Shown: in pieces, positions 55,006 to 62,587 of the stretch
Numbering within the stretch: position 1 is the first letter of the stretch
How the letters are laid out: each line of letters opens with the position of its first letter
From: Neobacillus sp. DY30
Lineage (GTDB): Bacteria > Bacillota > Bacilli > Bacillales > Cytobacillaceae
Direction of reading: 5' to 3'
DNA length: 64,000 bases
Assembly (NCBI RefSeq): GCF_030123065.1
Contig: NZ_CP126093.1
Coordinates: 3,476,001-3,540,000 of the forward strand
Made by a program: the position numbers and the translations under genes
The notes under the pieces: generated by a model
What the model was told of the DNA's origin: nothing
What the model saw: the letters and a program-made list of their open reading frames with translations, nothing else
The model's database searches: none

Positions 55006-55438
55006 TGATATCCTCTCCTTCTAGCTTCGTAATTCGGTTTAAAAGTAAATCCTCCAATGTGGTTCGTTCTAAAACAAACGCAATCGTATCACGCACCATT
55101 GACCACAACGGTTTTAATTGACATCCCCCCTCTAATGGACATGGTTCATATTTTGTAATTGATGCGCAACTCATAGGTGAAAGAGGACCTTCTAAATCCC
55201 GAATGACTTCTCCAATATTTATTTCTCGAGGTTCCTTTTGCAGCATATAACCTCCCTTAGCACCACGTTTGCTTGAAACATAACCTAGTTTTTTTAATTG
55301 AAGTAAGATTTGTTCCAAATAATGAATGCTCACAAGGGTCTTTTCAGAAATTTCTTGAATGCCTAGGACATTTCCTTGATGGTTTCCGAGGTGAAGTAAT
55401 GCGCGTAGTGCATATTCGCCTTTGCTCGATACCTTCAT
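54956..55438 (-). CDS. Rrf2 family transcriptional regulator (CymR-like)
   Basis: 160 residues from ATG 55438 (GGAGGGATGG upstream; the longer frame is rejected). Rrf2 winged HTH: MKVSSKGEYALRALLHLG and the recognition segment SIHYLEQILLQLKKLGYVSS; the wing carries RGAKGGYML. Three cysteines (CASITKYEPCPLEGGC, about 102-117) match the cluster or redox-sensing cysteines of IscR-type members, unlike CymR of B. subtilis. Context suggests control of sulfate uptake in response to cysteine, Fe-S or sulfur status. Confidence 0.9.
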   Translation of the reverse strand: MKVSSKGEYALRALLHLGNHQGNVLGIQEISEKTLVSIHYLEQILLQLKKLGYVSSKRGAKGGYMLQKEPREINIGEVIRDLEGPLSPMSCASITKYEPCPLEGGCQLKPLWSMVRDTIAFVLERTTLEDLLLNRITKLEGEDIIVVKSASGSTSDGKNS

Positions 55439-55797
55439 TCCATCCCTCCTCACATTAATGTTGAGTAATTCAGTCAACATTCACTCCCAAAAATAATCCA
55501 CTTGTGTTATGGATAAATGGATTTAAGATAGTTATAAATATATGCACTGTTTACTGAAAGGGCACTTGTCTATAGCGCCCTTTTCTTGGTCTATCATCAT
55601 CTGCAATTTTAATTCCGATTAAATCTATGGGTTTAATATAAAAATATATTAATTGTTATTTTTAGAAAAATCAATACATTTTTTTTCAAACTTTTTAATT
55701 CTTTTTTTGAAGGAACTGTTTCTGATTCCATCATACTCACCTCTTATCAGGGGATACTAATTGTATGTAAGTGTAAATCGGGAGGTATTAATGAAAA
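55439..55797. other. 359-bp divergent intergenic region between the Rrf2 and RNase J genes
   Basis: Holds the Rrf2 inverted repeat (55459-55479), an orphan stem-loop AAAGGGC/GCCCTTT (55557-55583) with a short T-tract on the plus strand, an AT palindrome near 55640, and the RNase J ribosome binding site (55780-55786). No convincing gene. Promoter elements for RNase J are not clear. Confidence 0.6.
55459..55479. promoter_or_regulatory. Inverted repeat TGTTGA-N9-TCAACA upstream of the Rrf2 gene
   Basis: A perfect 6-bp inverted repeat (55459-55464 with 55474-55479) lies just before the ribosome binding site of the Rrf2 gene, where an autorepressor would bind. I found no second copy at sbp. Confidence 0.45.
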
Positions 55798-55805
55798 ATG
55801 AGTAA
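55791..55805 (+). other. Four-codon ORF overlapping the RNase J start
   Basis: ATG AAA AAT GAG TAA begins 5 bp after GGGAGGT, while the RNase J ATG at 55798 is 12 bp after it and lies inside this mini-ORF in another frame. Ribosomes could start at either ATG, so the mini-ORF may set the translation level. A frameshift error in the sequence is an alternative. Confidence 0.45.
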
Positions 55806-57468
55806 GAATTCTGTATCCATTTTTGCCCTAGGAGGCATTAATGAAATCGGTAAAAACATGTATGTTATTCAATATGCGGACGATATCATTGTTATCGATT
55901 GCGGTGGTAAATTTCCTGACGAGAGTTTAATGGGGATTGACCTAATTATCCCGGATATGCAGTATTTAGAAGAAAATCAGGATAAAATCCGTGCGATGCT
56001 CGTGACTCATGGGCATGAGGATCATATCGGCGGTATTCCTTTCTTTTTAAAAAGATTTAGTCATGTTCCTATCTATGCTACTCGTTTTACATTGGGGTTA
56101 ATTGAATTAAAGTTAGAAGAGCACCACCTTCTTCGCGATACAGAGCTTGTGACTATTAACTCTGAATCAAAACTGGAGTTTGGTAAAATCGATGTTTCTT
56201 TCTTTAAGGTGAGTCATAGTATACCCGATTGCCTAGGTATTGTTTTTCACACACCTGAAGGAAATATCGTTCATACCGGTGACTTTAAGTTTGATTTAAC
56301 ACCGTCGAATAACCAATATAGTGATATTCATAAAATGGCTGAGATTGGTCAAAAAGGTGTTATTGCCTTAATTTCTGAGAGTACAAATGCGGAACGCAAG
56401 GGATTATCTCCATCTGAACAAATGGTTGGTGATCATTTATTAGAGGCTTTTATGAAAGCCGATGGAAAAATTATACTCTCCACCTTCGCGTCAAATGTAA
56501 ACCGTGTCCAGCAGGTGGTTGAAGCAGCGATAAAGACCAATCGTAAGCTTGCTCTCCTTGGACGTAGTATGGTTAACGTTGTCGATGTCGCACTTGAACG
56601 TGGATACCTAGATATGCCGGAAGGGATGCTCATCAGCGCAAATGAAATTGAACAGTTCCCCCCTGATAAGGTTGCGATTCTTTGTACCGGAAGTCAGGGA
56701 GAACCGAATGCTGCTCTAGCACGTTTATCAACTGGAAATTATCGAGACGCAACCATTTATCCTGGTGACACCGTTATTCTTGCCGCTTCTCCAATCCCTG
56801 GTAATGAAAAGGGTGTTTCTAAAATAATCGACAATTTGTTTCAACTTGGCGCTAAGGTCATTTATGGCTCTGGGAGCTCAACAGGTATGCATGTTTCCGG
56901 TCATGGCTACCAAGAAGACCTGAAACTCATGATAACGCTAATGAAGCCAACCTATTTTATCCCGATCCATGGTGAATATAGGATGCTTCATCATCACAGG
57001 CAGTTAGCTGAATCCGTTGGTGTGGAAAAAGGCAATACCTTTATTATTAAAAATGGGGATGTCGTTGATATTGAAAATTCAGTTGCCCGTCAGACAAGGA
57101 ATATTCCTGCAGGAGACACGTATGTAGATGGGATTAGTGTAGGAGATGTGGGGGAAGTTGTATTACGAGACCGCAGACAACTTTCTGAAGATGGAATGCT
57201 TGTGATTGTGTTAACGATTAGTAAATCGGATCGAAAAATTATCCAAGGTCCGGATACGATTACACGTGGATTTGTATATGTGAAGGAATCCGAAGATTTA
57301 ATTAGAGAAATTAACCGCTTAGTCAAGAAAGTGATTCTTGAACTAGAAGCAGATAATATTCGCCAGTGGAACGTGATGAAGCAAAATATTAAAAAATCAG
57401 TCGGCCAGTATTTGTTTAAGCATACAAAGAGAAAGCCGATGATTCTGCCTATAATCCTTGAGATTTAA
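55798..57468 (+). CDS. Ribonuclease J family endo/exoribonuclease
   Basis: 556 residues, full length. Metallo-beta-lactamase/beta-CASP fold: catalytic HGHEDH (71-76) intact, His140, Asp162 in HTGDFKFD, beta-CASP segment SESTNAERKG, GSQGEPNAAL, HVSGHGYQED and IPIHGEYRM; C-terminal dimerisation domain ending KTKRKPMILPIILEI-like. The intact HGHEDH is J1-like. The gene stands alone, without the rpoY (ykzG) gene that normally precedes rnjA, so it is probably an additional paralogue. Roles: 5'-to-3' mRNA decay and rRNA maturation. Confidence 0.92.
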   Translation: MSKNSVSIFALGGINEIGKNMYVIQYADDIIVIDCGGKFPDESLMGIDLIIPDMQYLEENQDKIRAMLVTHGHEDHIGGIPFFLKRFSHVPIYATRFTLGLIELKLEEHHLLRDTELVTINSESKLEFGKIDVSFFKVSHSIPDCLGIVFHTPEGNIVHTGDFKFDLTPSNNQYSDIHKMAEIGQKGVIALISESTNAERKGLSPSEQMVGDHLLEAFMKADGKIILSTFASNVNRVQQVVEAAIKTNRKLALLGRSMVNVVDVALERGYLDMPEGMLISANEIEQFPPDKVAILCTGSQGEPNAALARLSTGNYRDATIYPGDTVILAASPIPGNEKGVSKIIDNLFQLGAKVIYGSGSSTGMHVSGHGYQEDLKLMITLMKPTYFIPIHGEYRMLHHHRQLAESVGVEKGNTFIIKNGDVVDIENSVARQTRNIPAGDTYVDGISVGDVGEVVLRDRRQLSEDGMLVIVLTISKSDRKIIQGPDTITRGFVYVKESEDLIREINRLVKKVILELEADNIRQWNVMKQNIKKSVGQYLFKHTKRKPMILPIILEI

Positions 57469-57472
57469 AGTA

Positions 57473-57511
57473 AATGTCAGGCACCATAATATGGTGGTGC
57501 CTGACATTTTT
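57473..57511 (+). terminator. Terminator of the RNase J gene (TGTCAGGCACC type)
   Basis: AATGTCAGGCACC (57473-57485) pairs with GGTGCCTGACATT (57496-57508), followed by a T-run. Same architecture as the pepF terminator at 18511. Confidence 0.93.
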
Positions 57512-57519
57512 TTGGGCAA

Positions 57520-57600
57520 CGCAGATATATATCGTTTATCGCAGATATTTTTCAATAAACGCAGATATTTTCTAATTTTCGCAGATATAATGAGAATAAC
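57520..57600. repeat. Intergenic array A: four 20-bp tandem repeats with core CGCAGATAT
   Basis: CGCAGATAT occurs at 57520, 57540, 57560 and 57580, exactly 20 bp apart. The 11-bp remainders are AT-rich and varied, each ending in AC or TC. Located directly 3' of the RNase J terminator and upstream of the CAP-domain gene. Confidence 0.8.
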
Positions 57601-57684
57601 GAAAATTTGCCTTGATTTCAGGACTAATTTATTTTACAGTTAATCGAAATTGGCTATACTCCTAATAGAATTGGAGGAAGAATA

Positions 57685-58812
57685 ATGTTTCGTTTACTAA
57701 GATTCATTGCGTTATTATTTTTACTATATATTTCCTGGCCTTTTATTACAAAACAGCTCGATAATTCCGACATCCATGCTAATTTTGTAACCACATTAAA
57801 AGAAAATATTGAGGTACCGGAAACGATTAGTGTTTTGTATGATGATATCCAGCAGATGTTAAAAGCACTTGGTTTTCAATTAGAGGAAATGCCATTAACC
57901 CAACAAAAATCCAATGAGGCGCCACCGAAAAAGGTAGAATTAACACCACCTACTCAACAGACTTTTTCCATTCACAATATCGAACTTGGGAATACAAAAT
58001 CGGACATCGAACATAATCTAGGCTTGGCAAACCGGATTTCGCTCAATGAGTATGGGACAAATTGGCATGCTTATCATGCGAATTACCATAATTTTTTTAT
58101 GGTCATGTATGATAACAATAATCAGGCTGCCGGTTTATACACCAATCAAGATTTATTAACTTCTACCAATGGAATTAAAATTGGTACTTCATTAAAAGAA
58201 AGTGTTCGTAATATCCTCGGCGAGCCGATTACAAAAGTTCAAAAAGGAATGGTCATTTACCAGCTCCAGGAGGAAAGTGACAATGATTTATTTTTGCTTG
58301 ATGACGCCTATGTGACCATTTTTTATGATAAACATGAGAATAATACGGTAACTGCGATACAAATCATCAGTAAAACGATGGAGGACCACAAAAAAGATTT
58401 TTACACAGAAGCATCACAATCATTAAAAGAAGGCTTTGAATATCAAATGTTTGATTTAACCAATGCAGCCCGAGTGAATCACCAACTCCCTATCCTGACA
58501 TGGGATGACCATGTTCGGGAAACGGCTCGAGAACATAGTGCCGATATGGCTGAAAATGATTATTTCGATCATAAAAATCTTGAAGGACAATCACCATTTG
58601 ATCGAATGAAAGAGGATGCCGTTGCATTTCATACGGCTGGGGAAAACCTTGCATATGGCCAATTAAGCAGTATTTTTGCCCATGAAGGATTGATGAATTC
58701 ACTTGGACACCGTGAAAATATACTACGACAGGATTATGAGTACTTAGGAGTCGGTGTAGCCTTTAATGAGAAATCTCAGCCATATTATACACAGAACTAC
58801 TATGCCAATTAG
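57685..58812 (+). CDS. CAP (SCP/PR1) domain protein with N-terminal CAP-associated domain, YlbC-like
   Basis: 375 residues. One N-terminal membrane segment (LLRFIALLFLLYISWPFI) acts as signal or anchor; a CAP-associated domain (about 95-240: IELGNTKSDIEHNLG, IGTSLKESVRNILGEP) is followed by the CAP domain (about 255-372) with AREHSADMAENDYFDH, GENLAYG and HRENILRQDYEYLGVGV, which hold the conserved His/Glu pairs. Extracytoplasmic; role unknown. ATG after TTGGAGGAAGA. Confidence 0.9.
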   Translation: MFRLLRFIALLFLLYISWPFITKQLDNSDIHANFVTTLKENIEVPETISVLYDDIQQMLKALGFQLEEMPLTQQKSNEAPPKKVELTPPTQQTFSIHNIELGNTKSDIEHNLGLANRISLNEYGTNWHAYHANYHNFFMVMYDNNNQAAGLYTNQDLLTSTNGIKIGTSLKESVRNILGEPITKVQKGMVIYQLQEESDNDLFLLDDAYVTIFYDKHENNTVTAIQIISKTMEDHKKDFYTEASQSLKEGFEYQMFDLTNAARVNHQLPILTWDDHVRETAREHSADMAENDYFDHKNLEGQSPFDRMKEDAVAFHTAGENLAYGQLSSIFAHEGLMNSLGHRENILRQDYEYLGVGVAFNEKSQPYYTQNYYAN

Positions 58813-58899
58813 TGTAACGAATTAGGATTATTTATAAGGGTAAATTAAATATGAGCAATTCTACATTGCTCAAAAAAACTTCGTCGGGAGTGATGTATC

Positions 58900-59094
58900 A
58901 TGGCTAGAAACAAACTACTGGTTCCTGGTTCAGAAAATGTTCTGAATCAAATGAAGGAAGAAATCGCCAACGAGTTTGGAGTTCAACTTGGTGCTGATAC
59001 GACCGCACGAGCAAACGGCTCAGTCGGCGGCGAAATGACTAAACGTCTTGTCGCGTTGGCTGAACAAACATTGCGAAATCAACAAGGTATATAA
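58900..59094 (+). CDS. Alpha/beta-type small acid-soluble spore protein
   Basis: 64 residues: [20 protein letters not shown], the germination-protease recognition site around [10 protein letters not shown], and [17 protein letters not shown]. Coats and protects spore DNA and is degraded at germination. GGGAGTGATG precedes the ATG. Normally made in the forespore under sigma G; I could not identify that promoter with confidence. A small stem (TGAGCAA/TTGCTCA, 58852-58872) lies in its leader. Confidence 0.96.
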   Translation: MARNKLLVPGSENVLNQMKEEIANEFGVQLGADTTARANGSVGGEMTKRLVALAEQTLRNQQGI

Positions 59095-59113
59095 CTTGGG
59101 GTTTCACAAAACG

Positions 59114-59144
59114 GGCTGTCCGAATGACTCGGACAGCCTTTTTC
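59114..59144 (+). terminator. Terminator of the SASP gene
   Basis: GGCTGTCCGA (59114-59123) pairs with TCGGACAGCC (59129-59138), then TTTTTCTT. Also placed to serve the converging DDAH-type gene. Confidence 0.9.
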
Positions 59145-59987
59145 TTAACCTCTTAAGATGGGAAGTGTACAGCATCGGAAGGATCCGCCTGATTTGATGA
59201 TTTCTGAAATATCCACTTCAATCACTTCGAATCCACGTTTGCGTAGTTCTTGATTCACTTGCTTATTAATAGGTAAGCTTAAAATATTCTTATTCCCGAT
59301 ACATAATACATTTGTTCCAAGTGTAAATTGTTCTTCCTCCGAAACATCAATTAATTGATAGCGAGACGAAAAAAGGTCTATATCCTCCTCGGTTAATGCA
59401 GGTCGATAAATCAGAGCAGTATCAGGAGAGACAACATTGAACACACAATCCAAGTGCAGATATTTTTCCTTAAATGGAATTGCTTTTACATCGTATTGGA
59501 CGAGAAGACCTTGCAAATGTTCTACGGCCTCCCGATGGGTGCGGTTACTTAATCCAACGTAAATCGTCTCCCCATCAATGATTACATCTCCACCTTCAAT
59601 TCGGTCTTCTGCCAAATTGAAATAAGACATTTCTTCATCATCAAGCCACTGTTTTAAAACATCTTCCTCGCCGATACGAACATCATGCGCCATCTTCGCA
59701 ACAAAAATGGTTTGTCCAAGTGTAAAGCCAATATCACGGGTAAATACCTGCTCAGGAAATTTTTTATGATAAGGTAATAAAACAACCTCTATTCCATTTG
59801 CTTCTAAGGTTCTAACAAACTCCCGGTGCTGTTCCAATGCTCGTTTTATATGGATTCCTTCATCCTTAAATTCCTTCTGAGTTTCATTTATGACATCACG
59901 AATCGTCATATATTGGGGTTGACAAAGGATTACACGTTTCAATGGGTCATACTCATTTGTACAAAATGTTTTATGATTTAGTGTCAT
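59145..59987 (-). CDS. Dimethylarginine dimethylaminohydrolase/arginine deiminase superfamily protein
   Basis: 280 residues, beta/alpha propeller fold of guanidino-group-modifying enzymes. FTRDIGF (Arg/Asp substrate contacts), EGGDVIIDG, the catalytic histidine in YLHLDCVFN and the nucleophile near the C-terminus in GGSFRCC (Cys272). Similar to B. subtilis YkgA. Could hydrolyse dimethylarginine, arginine or another guanidine compound; no neighbouring arginine genes help. Confidence 0.88.
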   Translation of the reverse strand: MTLNHKTFCTNEYDPLKRVILCQPQYMTIRDVINETQKEFKDEGIHIKRALEQHREFVRTLEANGIEVVLLPYHKKFPEQVFTRDIGFTLGQTIFVAKMAHDVRIGEEDVLKQWLDDEEMSYFNLAEDRIEGGDVIIDGETIYVGLSNRTHREAVEHLQGLLVQYDVKAIPFKEKYLHLDCVFNVVSPDTALIYRPALTEEDIDLFSSRYQLIDVSEEEQFTLGTNVLCIGNKNILSLPINKQVNQELRKRGFEVIEVDISEIIKSGGSFRCCTLPILRG

Positions 59988-60087
59988 ACTGCTCCTCCTA
60001 AATATTCTTCTTTTATAGGATTACTTAAACAAAATCTCCCATTCATTCATAGAGTAATAAAAAGTGTTAATTGGTGGTGAGGACTCT

Positions 60088-60456
60088 ATGTTTGAAATGA
60101 AGAAATCAAAATATGGCAGAGGTATATTTGCAACCCGCGACATCAAAAAAGGTGAGCTCATTCATGAAGCACCGGTGATTGTTTCATCTAAAGATGAGTA
60201 TAAATATCTGAAAAAAACCATCATGATTGAATATGTATTCTGGTGGGGTAAAGATTTAGAAGAATGTGCATTAGCACTAGGTTATGGTTCCCTGTTTAAT
60301 CATTCCTACACCCCTAATGCTTTATACAAACTTAATTTAAAAAACCAAACCATAGATATTTTCGCTTATCATGATATCAAAACAGGAGATGAGATATTAA
60401 TCAATTACAATGGTGATCCAGAAGACAATGAACCAATGTGGTTTGATGTATTTTAA
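60088..60456 (+). CDS. Stand-alone SET domain protein (putative protein lysine methyltransferase)
   Basis: 122 residues from ATG 60088 (GGTGAGG upstream; the GTG 24 bp earlier is part of the leader). Minimal SET domain: SKYGRGIFATRDIKKGELIH at the start, the pseudoknot motif SLFNHSYTPNA (NHS) and GDEILINYNGD, with the catalytic tyrosine. Transfers methyl from SAM to a protein lysine; bacterial target unknown. Cytosolic. Confidence 0.87.
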   Translation: MFEMKKSKYGRGIFATRDIKKGELIHEAPVIVSSKDEYKYLKKTIMIEYVFWWGKDLEECALALGYGSLFNHSYTPNALYKLNLKNQTIDIFAYHDIKTGDEILINYNGDPEDNEPMWFDVF

Positions 60457-60464
60457 TCAGCCTC

Positions 60465-60650
60465 CTATCCTTCATACGCTTCTTTTAATGTTTTTATATC
60501 CATTTTCTTCATTTTGAGCATCGCTTTCATTACCCGTTCTGACTTTTCTGAATCAGGGTCACTTACCATTTCAGATAAATCAGCAGGGATATTTTGGGCT
60601 TGGTGGTCAAACCAAAGGTTGGTGGAGATTTTTTGAATTTTTTTATTCAT
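60465..60650 (-). pseudogene. Internally deleted VOC (PhnB-like) protein remnant
   Basis: 61 residues. The first 20 or so ([16 protein letters not shown]) match the start of PhnB-like VOC proteins, and the rest ([20 protein letters not shown], then [17 protein letters not shown]) matches their extreme C-terminus. The whole metal-binding core of about 90 residues between them is missing, with the frame kept. Cannot be an active VOC enzyme. Confidence 0.8.
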
Positions 60651-60718
60651 CGTATAAAACCTGCCTTTTTTAATACTTATAGTTAAATCTTAACCCATTT
60701 TCTAACTTAAAAACTAAA

Positions 60719-60746
60719 AAAGCATCCATTGAAAATTGGATGCTTT
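60719..60746 (-). terminator. Terminator of the desR remnant
   Basis: AAAGCATCCA (60719-60728) pairs with TGGATGCTTT (60737-60746), overlapping the stop codon; A-rich on the left gives the U-tract on the minus strand. Confidence 0.85.
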
Positions 60747-61254
60747 AACCTGTTGGTAATTTAATTTTGTCCATAATGGATGCTAAATAACTTTTTACAG
60801 ATCCCGTTTTATTGTGCTGATTAGACTTTTCATGGATTGAAGAGTCATGCTTTTCTCTTAATTCCTCGTCCATAAGTTCATTTGAATAAATTCGCTTTCC
60901 AGCCATAATGCTGCGAATAGAGGAAGCTAATTCCTCACTAGGATTGTCTTTCAGTAAATACCCTCTTACGTCAGCCTTCATAGCACGCTGATAATATCCT
61001 GGTCTTGAAAAGGTGGTAAGAATAATCACTTTACAGTCAAAATGCTGTAATTCCTCTGCCGCCTCGAGGCCACTTTTTTCAGGCATTTCGATGTCCATCA
61101 TACAAACATCCGGCTGTAATTTTCGCACCAGAGTAAGTGCATCTTCCCCATTGCCTGCCTGACCAACGACTTCGATATCCTCTTCCAAATTCAACAGATT
61201 CCCCATTGCCTCCAACAGCAGCGCCTGATCCTCTGCGATTACTATTCGAATCAT
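60745..61254 (-). pseudogene. desR: DesR-like response regulator lacking most of its DNA-binding domain
   Basis: 169 codons from ATG 61254 (GGGAGAG upstream). The receiver domain is complete and very DesR-like: VIAEDQALLLEAMGNLLNLE, phospho-acceptor Asp54 in CMMDIEMPEKSGLEAAEEL, then ILTTFSRPGYYQRAMKADVR and GYLLKDNPSEEL. After about residue 130 the LuxR-type domain is cut: the LTxRExEVL start and scaffold helices are missing, only a piece of the recognition helix (KTGSVKSYLASIMDKI) remains, and a stop comes early. B. subtilis DesR has about 199 residues. The sensor gene desK is absent. It may still be phosphorylated but should not bind DNA normally. Confidence 0.82.
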
Positions 61255-61329
61255 TTTCAATCTCTCCCTTTCAGGCAGCTGCTCATTCAGAAACTCCCCT
61301 GTAAAGAGAGTCAGCTAAGTTGGGTATCA

Positions 61330-62364
61330 TTACAATTCTGGCTTTGCTTGAACAGAAATTTGTTTTTTAGCTAAAGCTTTCACGTCTTTAAAAGCAACAA
61401 AGTTCTTAGCATTTTCATCCCATAATCGGAAACGAAGAGATTTTAAGCTTGTTGCTAGAGAAATTGTTGGAACGTTCTGTAGAGGCTGCGTCTCATTATG
61501 AGCCTCTTCAAGCTTATAATTCGGAACCCTTGGGCTTAAATGGTGAACATGGTGATAACCAATATTACCTGTTAAGAACTGAAGTACTTTTGGAAGCTTA
61601 TAAAAAGAACTTCCTTCCACTGCTGCCTTTACATATTCCCAGTCTTTATCTTCTTCAAAGTAAGAATCCTCGAAAGTATGCTGTACGTAAAACAACCAAA
61701 TCCCTGCTGATCCGGAAATCATAAAAATAGTGCCTTGAACTAGTAGAAACGACTGCCATCCAACGGCCAAGCAAAGCAATGCAATCAAAGCAACAATTAA
61801 AACATTGGTTAAATACGTGTTCATTCGTTCTTTTTTGCGTGCCTCTTTGCGGTTAAAACGGTTCTTAAGCGCGAATACATAGATAGGTCCTAACACAAAC
61901 ATAACGAATGGATTACGATAAAAACGATAAGCTAAACGAAGTTTCAGCGGCGCTGCTAAATACTCATCAACCGTTAATGTCCAAATATCCCCTGTACCGC
62001 GCTTATCTAAATTCCCACTTGTTGCGTGGTGAACAGAGTGATCATGACCCCATTGATCGAACGGGAACAGTGTTAATACTCCCATTGCCGTACCAACTGC
62101 ACGATTCGCCTTTCTGTTTTTAAAAAACGAATGATGGGTACAGTCATGGAAAATGATAAAAATTCGTACTAAAAAGCCTGCTGCAGCAATCATCGGAACC
62201 AATGCTAACCAATAAGAAACAGATAAGCTTTGATAGGCAAGGAACCACAATAAGATAAACGGTCCAACCGTGTTAATGATTTGCCAAACACTTTGTTTTG
62301 TTGTTGATTGTTCAAAAGGAGCAACTTGTTTGCGTAAATTTTTCGTATTTTCTTGTACTGACAT
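61330..62364 (-). CDS. des: Membrane phospholipid desaturase (Des, delta-5 type)
   Basis: 344 residues, closely like B. subtilis Des. The three histidine boxes are HDCTHH (73-78), HDHSVHH (107-113) and HHVHH (271-275), among four or more membrane segments. Introduces a double bond into membrane phospholipid acyl chains with O2 and ferredoxin/flavodoxin, restoring fluidity in the cold. In B. subtilis it is activated by the DesK-DesR pair; here only a broken desR follows, 75 bp downstream. Confidence 0.95.
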   Translation of the reverse strand: MSVQENTKNLRKQVAPFEQSTTKQSVWQIINTVGPFILLWFLAYQSLSVSYWLALVPMIAAAGFLVRIFIIFHDCTHHSFFKNRKANRAVGTAMGVLTLFPFDQWGHDHSVHHATSGNLDKRGTGDIWTLTVDEYLAAPLKLRLAYRFYRNPFVMFVLGPIYVFALKNRFNRKEARKKERMNTYLTNVLIVALIALLCLAVGWQSFLLVQGTIFMISGSAGIWLFYVQHTFEDSYFEEDKDWEYVKAAVEGSSFYKLPKVLQFLTGNIGYHHVHHLSPRVPNYKLEEAHNETQPLQNVPTISLATSLKSLRFRLWDENAKNFVAFKDVKALAKKQISVQAKPEL

Positions 62365-62399
62365 AATTTTAATTCCCTTCGATTTGTGTCGTTAAATCG

Positions 62400-62429
62400 A
62401 TTATAGGGAAATAAAATCATTCATGTAAG
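62400..62429 (-). promoter_or_regulatory. Promoter of des
   Basis: On the minus strand a perfect -10 TATAAT (62400-62405), 18-bp spacer, weak -35 CTTACA (62424-62429). Predicted start near 62393. The weak -35 fits an activator-dependent promoter. Confidence 0.7.
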
Positions 62430-62437
62430 TACCAGGT

Positions 62438-62466
62438 GTCATATGCAGAGTATGACAAATGTCATA
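62438..62466. promoter_or_regulatory. DesR-type operator upstream of des
   Basis: Three half-sites alternate in orientation: GTCATA (62438-62443), TATGAC (62451-62456), GTCATA (62461-62466). The last two form the palindrome TATGAC-AAAT-GTCATA. They span about -45 to -73 of the predicted des start, overlapping the region where phosphorylated DesR binds upstream of B. subtilis des. Confidence 0.65.
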
Positions 62467-62479
62467 TAGAGGTTGTCTC

Positions 62480-62509
62480 TTACACCAAAACAGAAAGTTA
62501 TGCTATAAT
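62480..62509 (+). promoter_or_regulatory. Promoter of the 62588 gene
   Basis: TTACAC (62480-62485), 18-bp spacer, TATAAT (62504-62509) with an extended -10 TGC just before it. It points away from des and lies only 14 bp from the DesR-type operator. Confidence 0.7.
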
Positions 62510-62587
62510 GAAATAGTTGTATTTTAACAAACTAAAGCGGTGATGTAAGGATTAAACTAGCCTGCCGCTTCAAAAGGATGCTAATAA

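Noticed and set aside
55459..55480. TTGACT upstream of the Rrf2 gene as a -35 promoter element
   Set aside because: The matching -10 would fall on the ribosome binding site, so the sequence is better explained as an arm of the inverted repeat.
55557..55583. Small RNA ending at the AAAGGGC/GCCCTTT hairpin
   Set aside because: A plus-strand hairpin with a short T-tract exists, but no upstream promoter or transcript body could be identified.
57520..57600. CRISPR array
   Set aside because: The conserved core is only 9 bp with 11-bp fillers and 20-bp period; CRISPR repeats are longer (about 23-47 bp) with longer unique spacers, and no cas genes are present.
58852..58872. TGAGCAA/TTGCTCA stem as terminator of the CAP-domain gene
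   Set aside because: It is followed by A residues on the plus strand, so it lacks the U-tract needed for termination in that direction.
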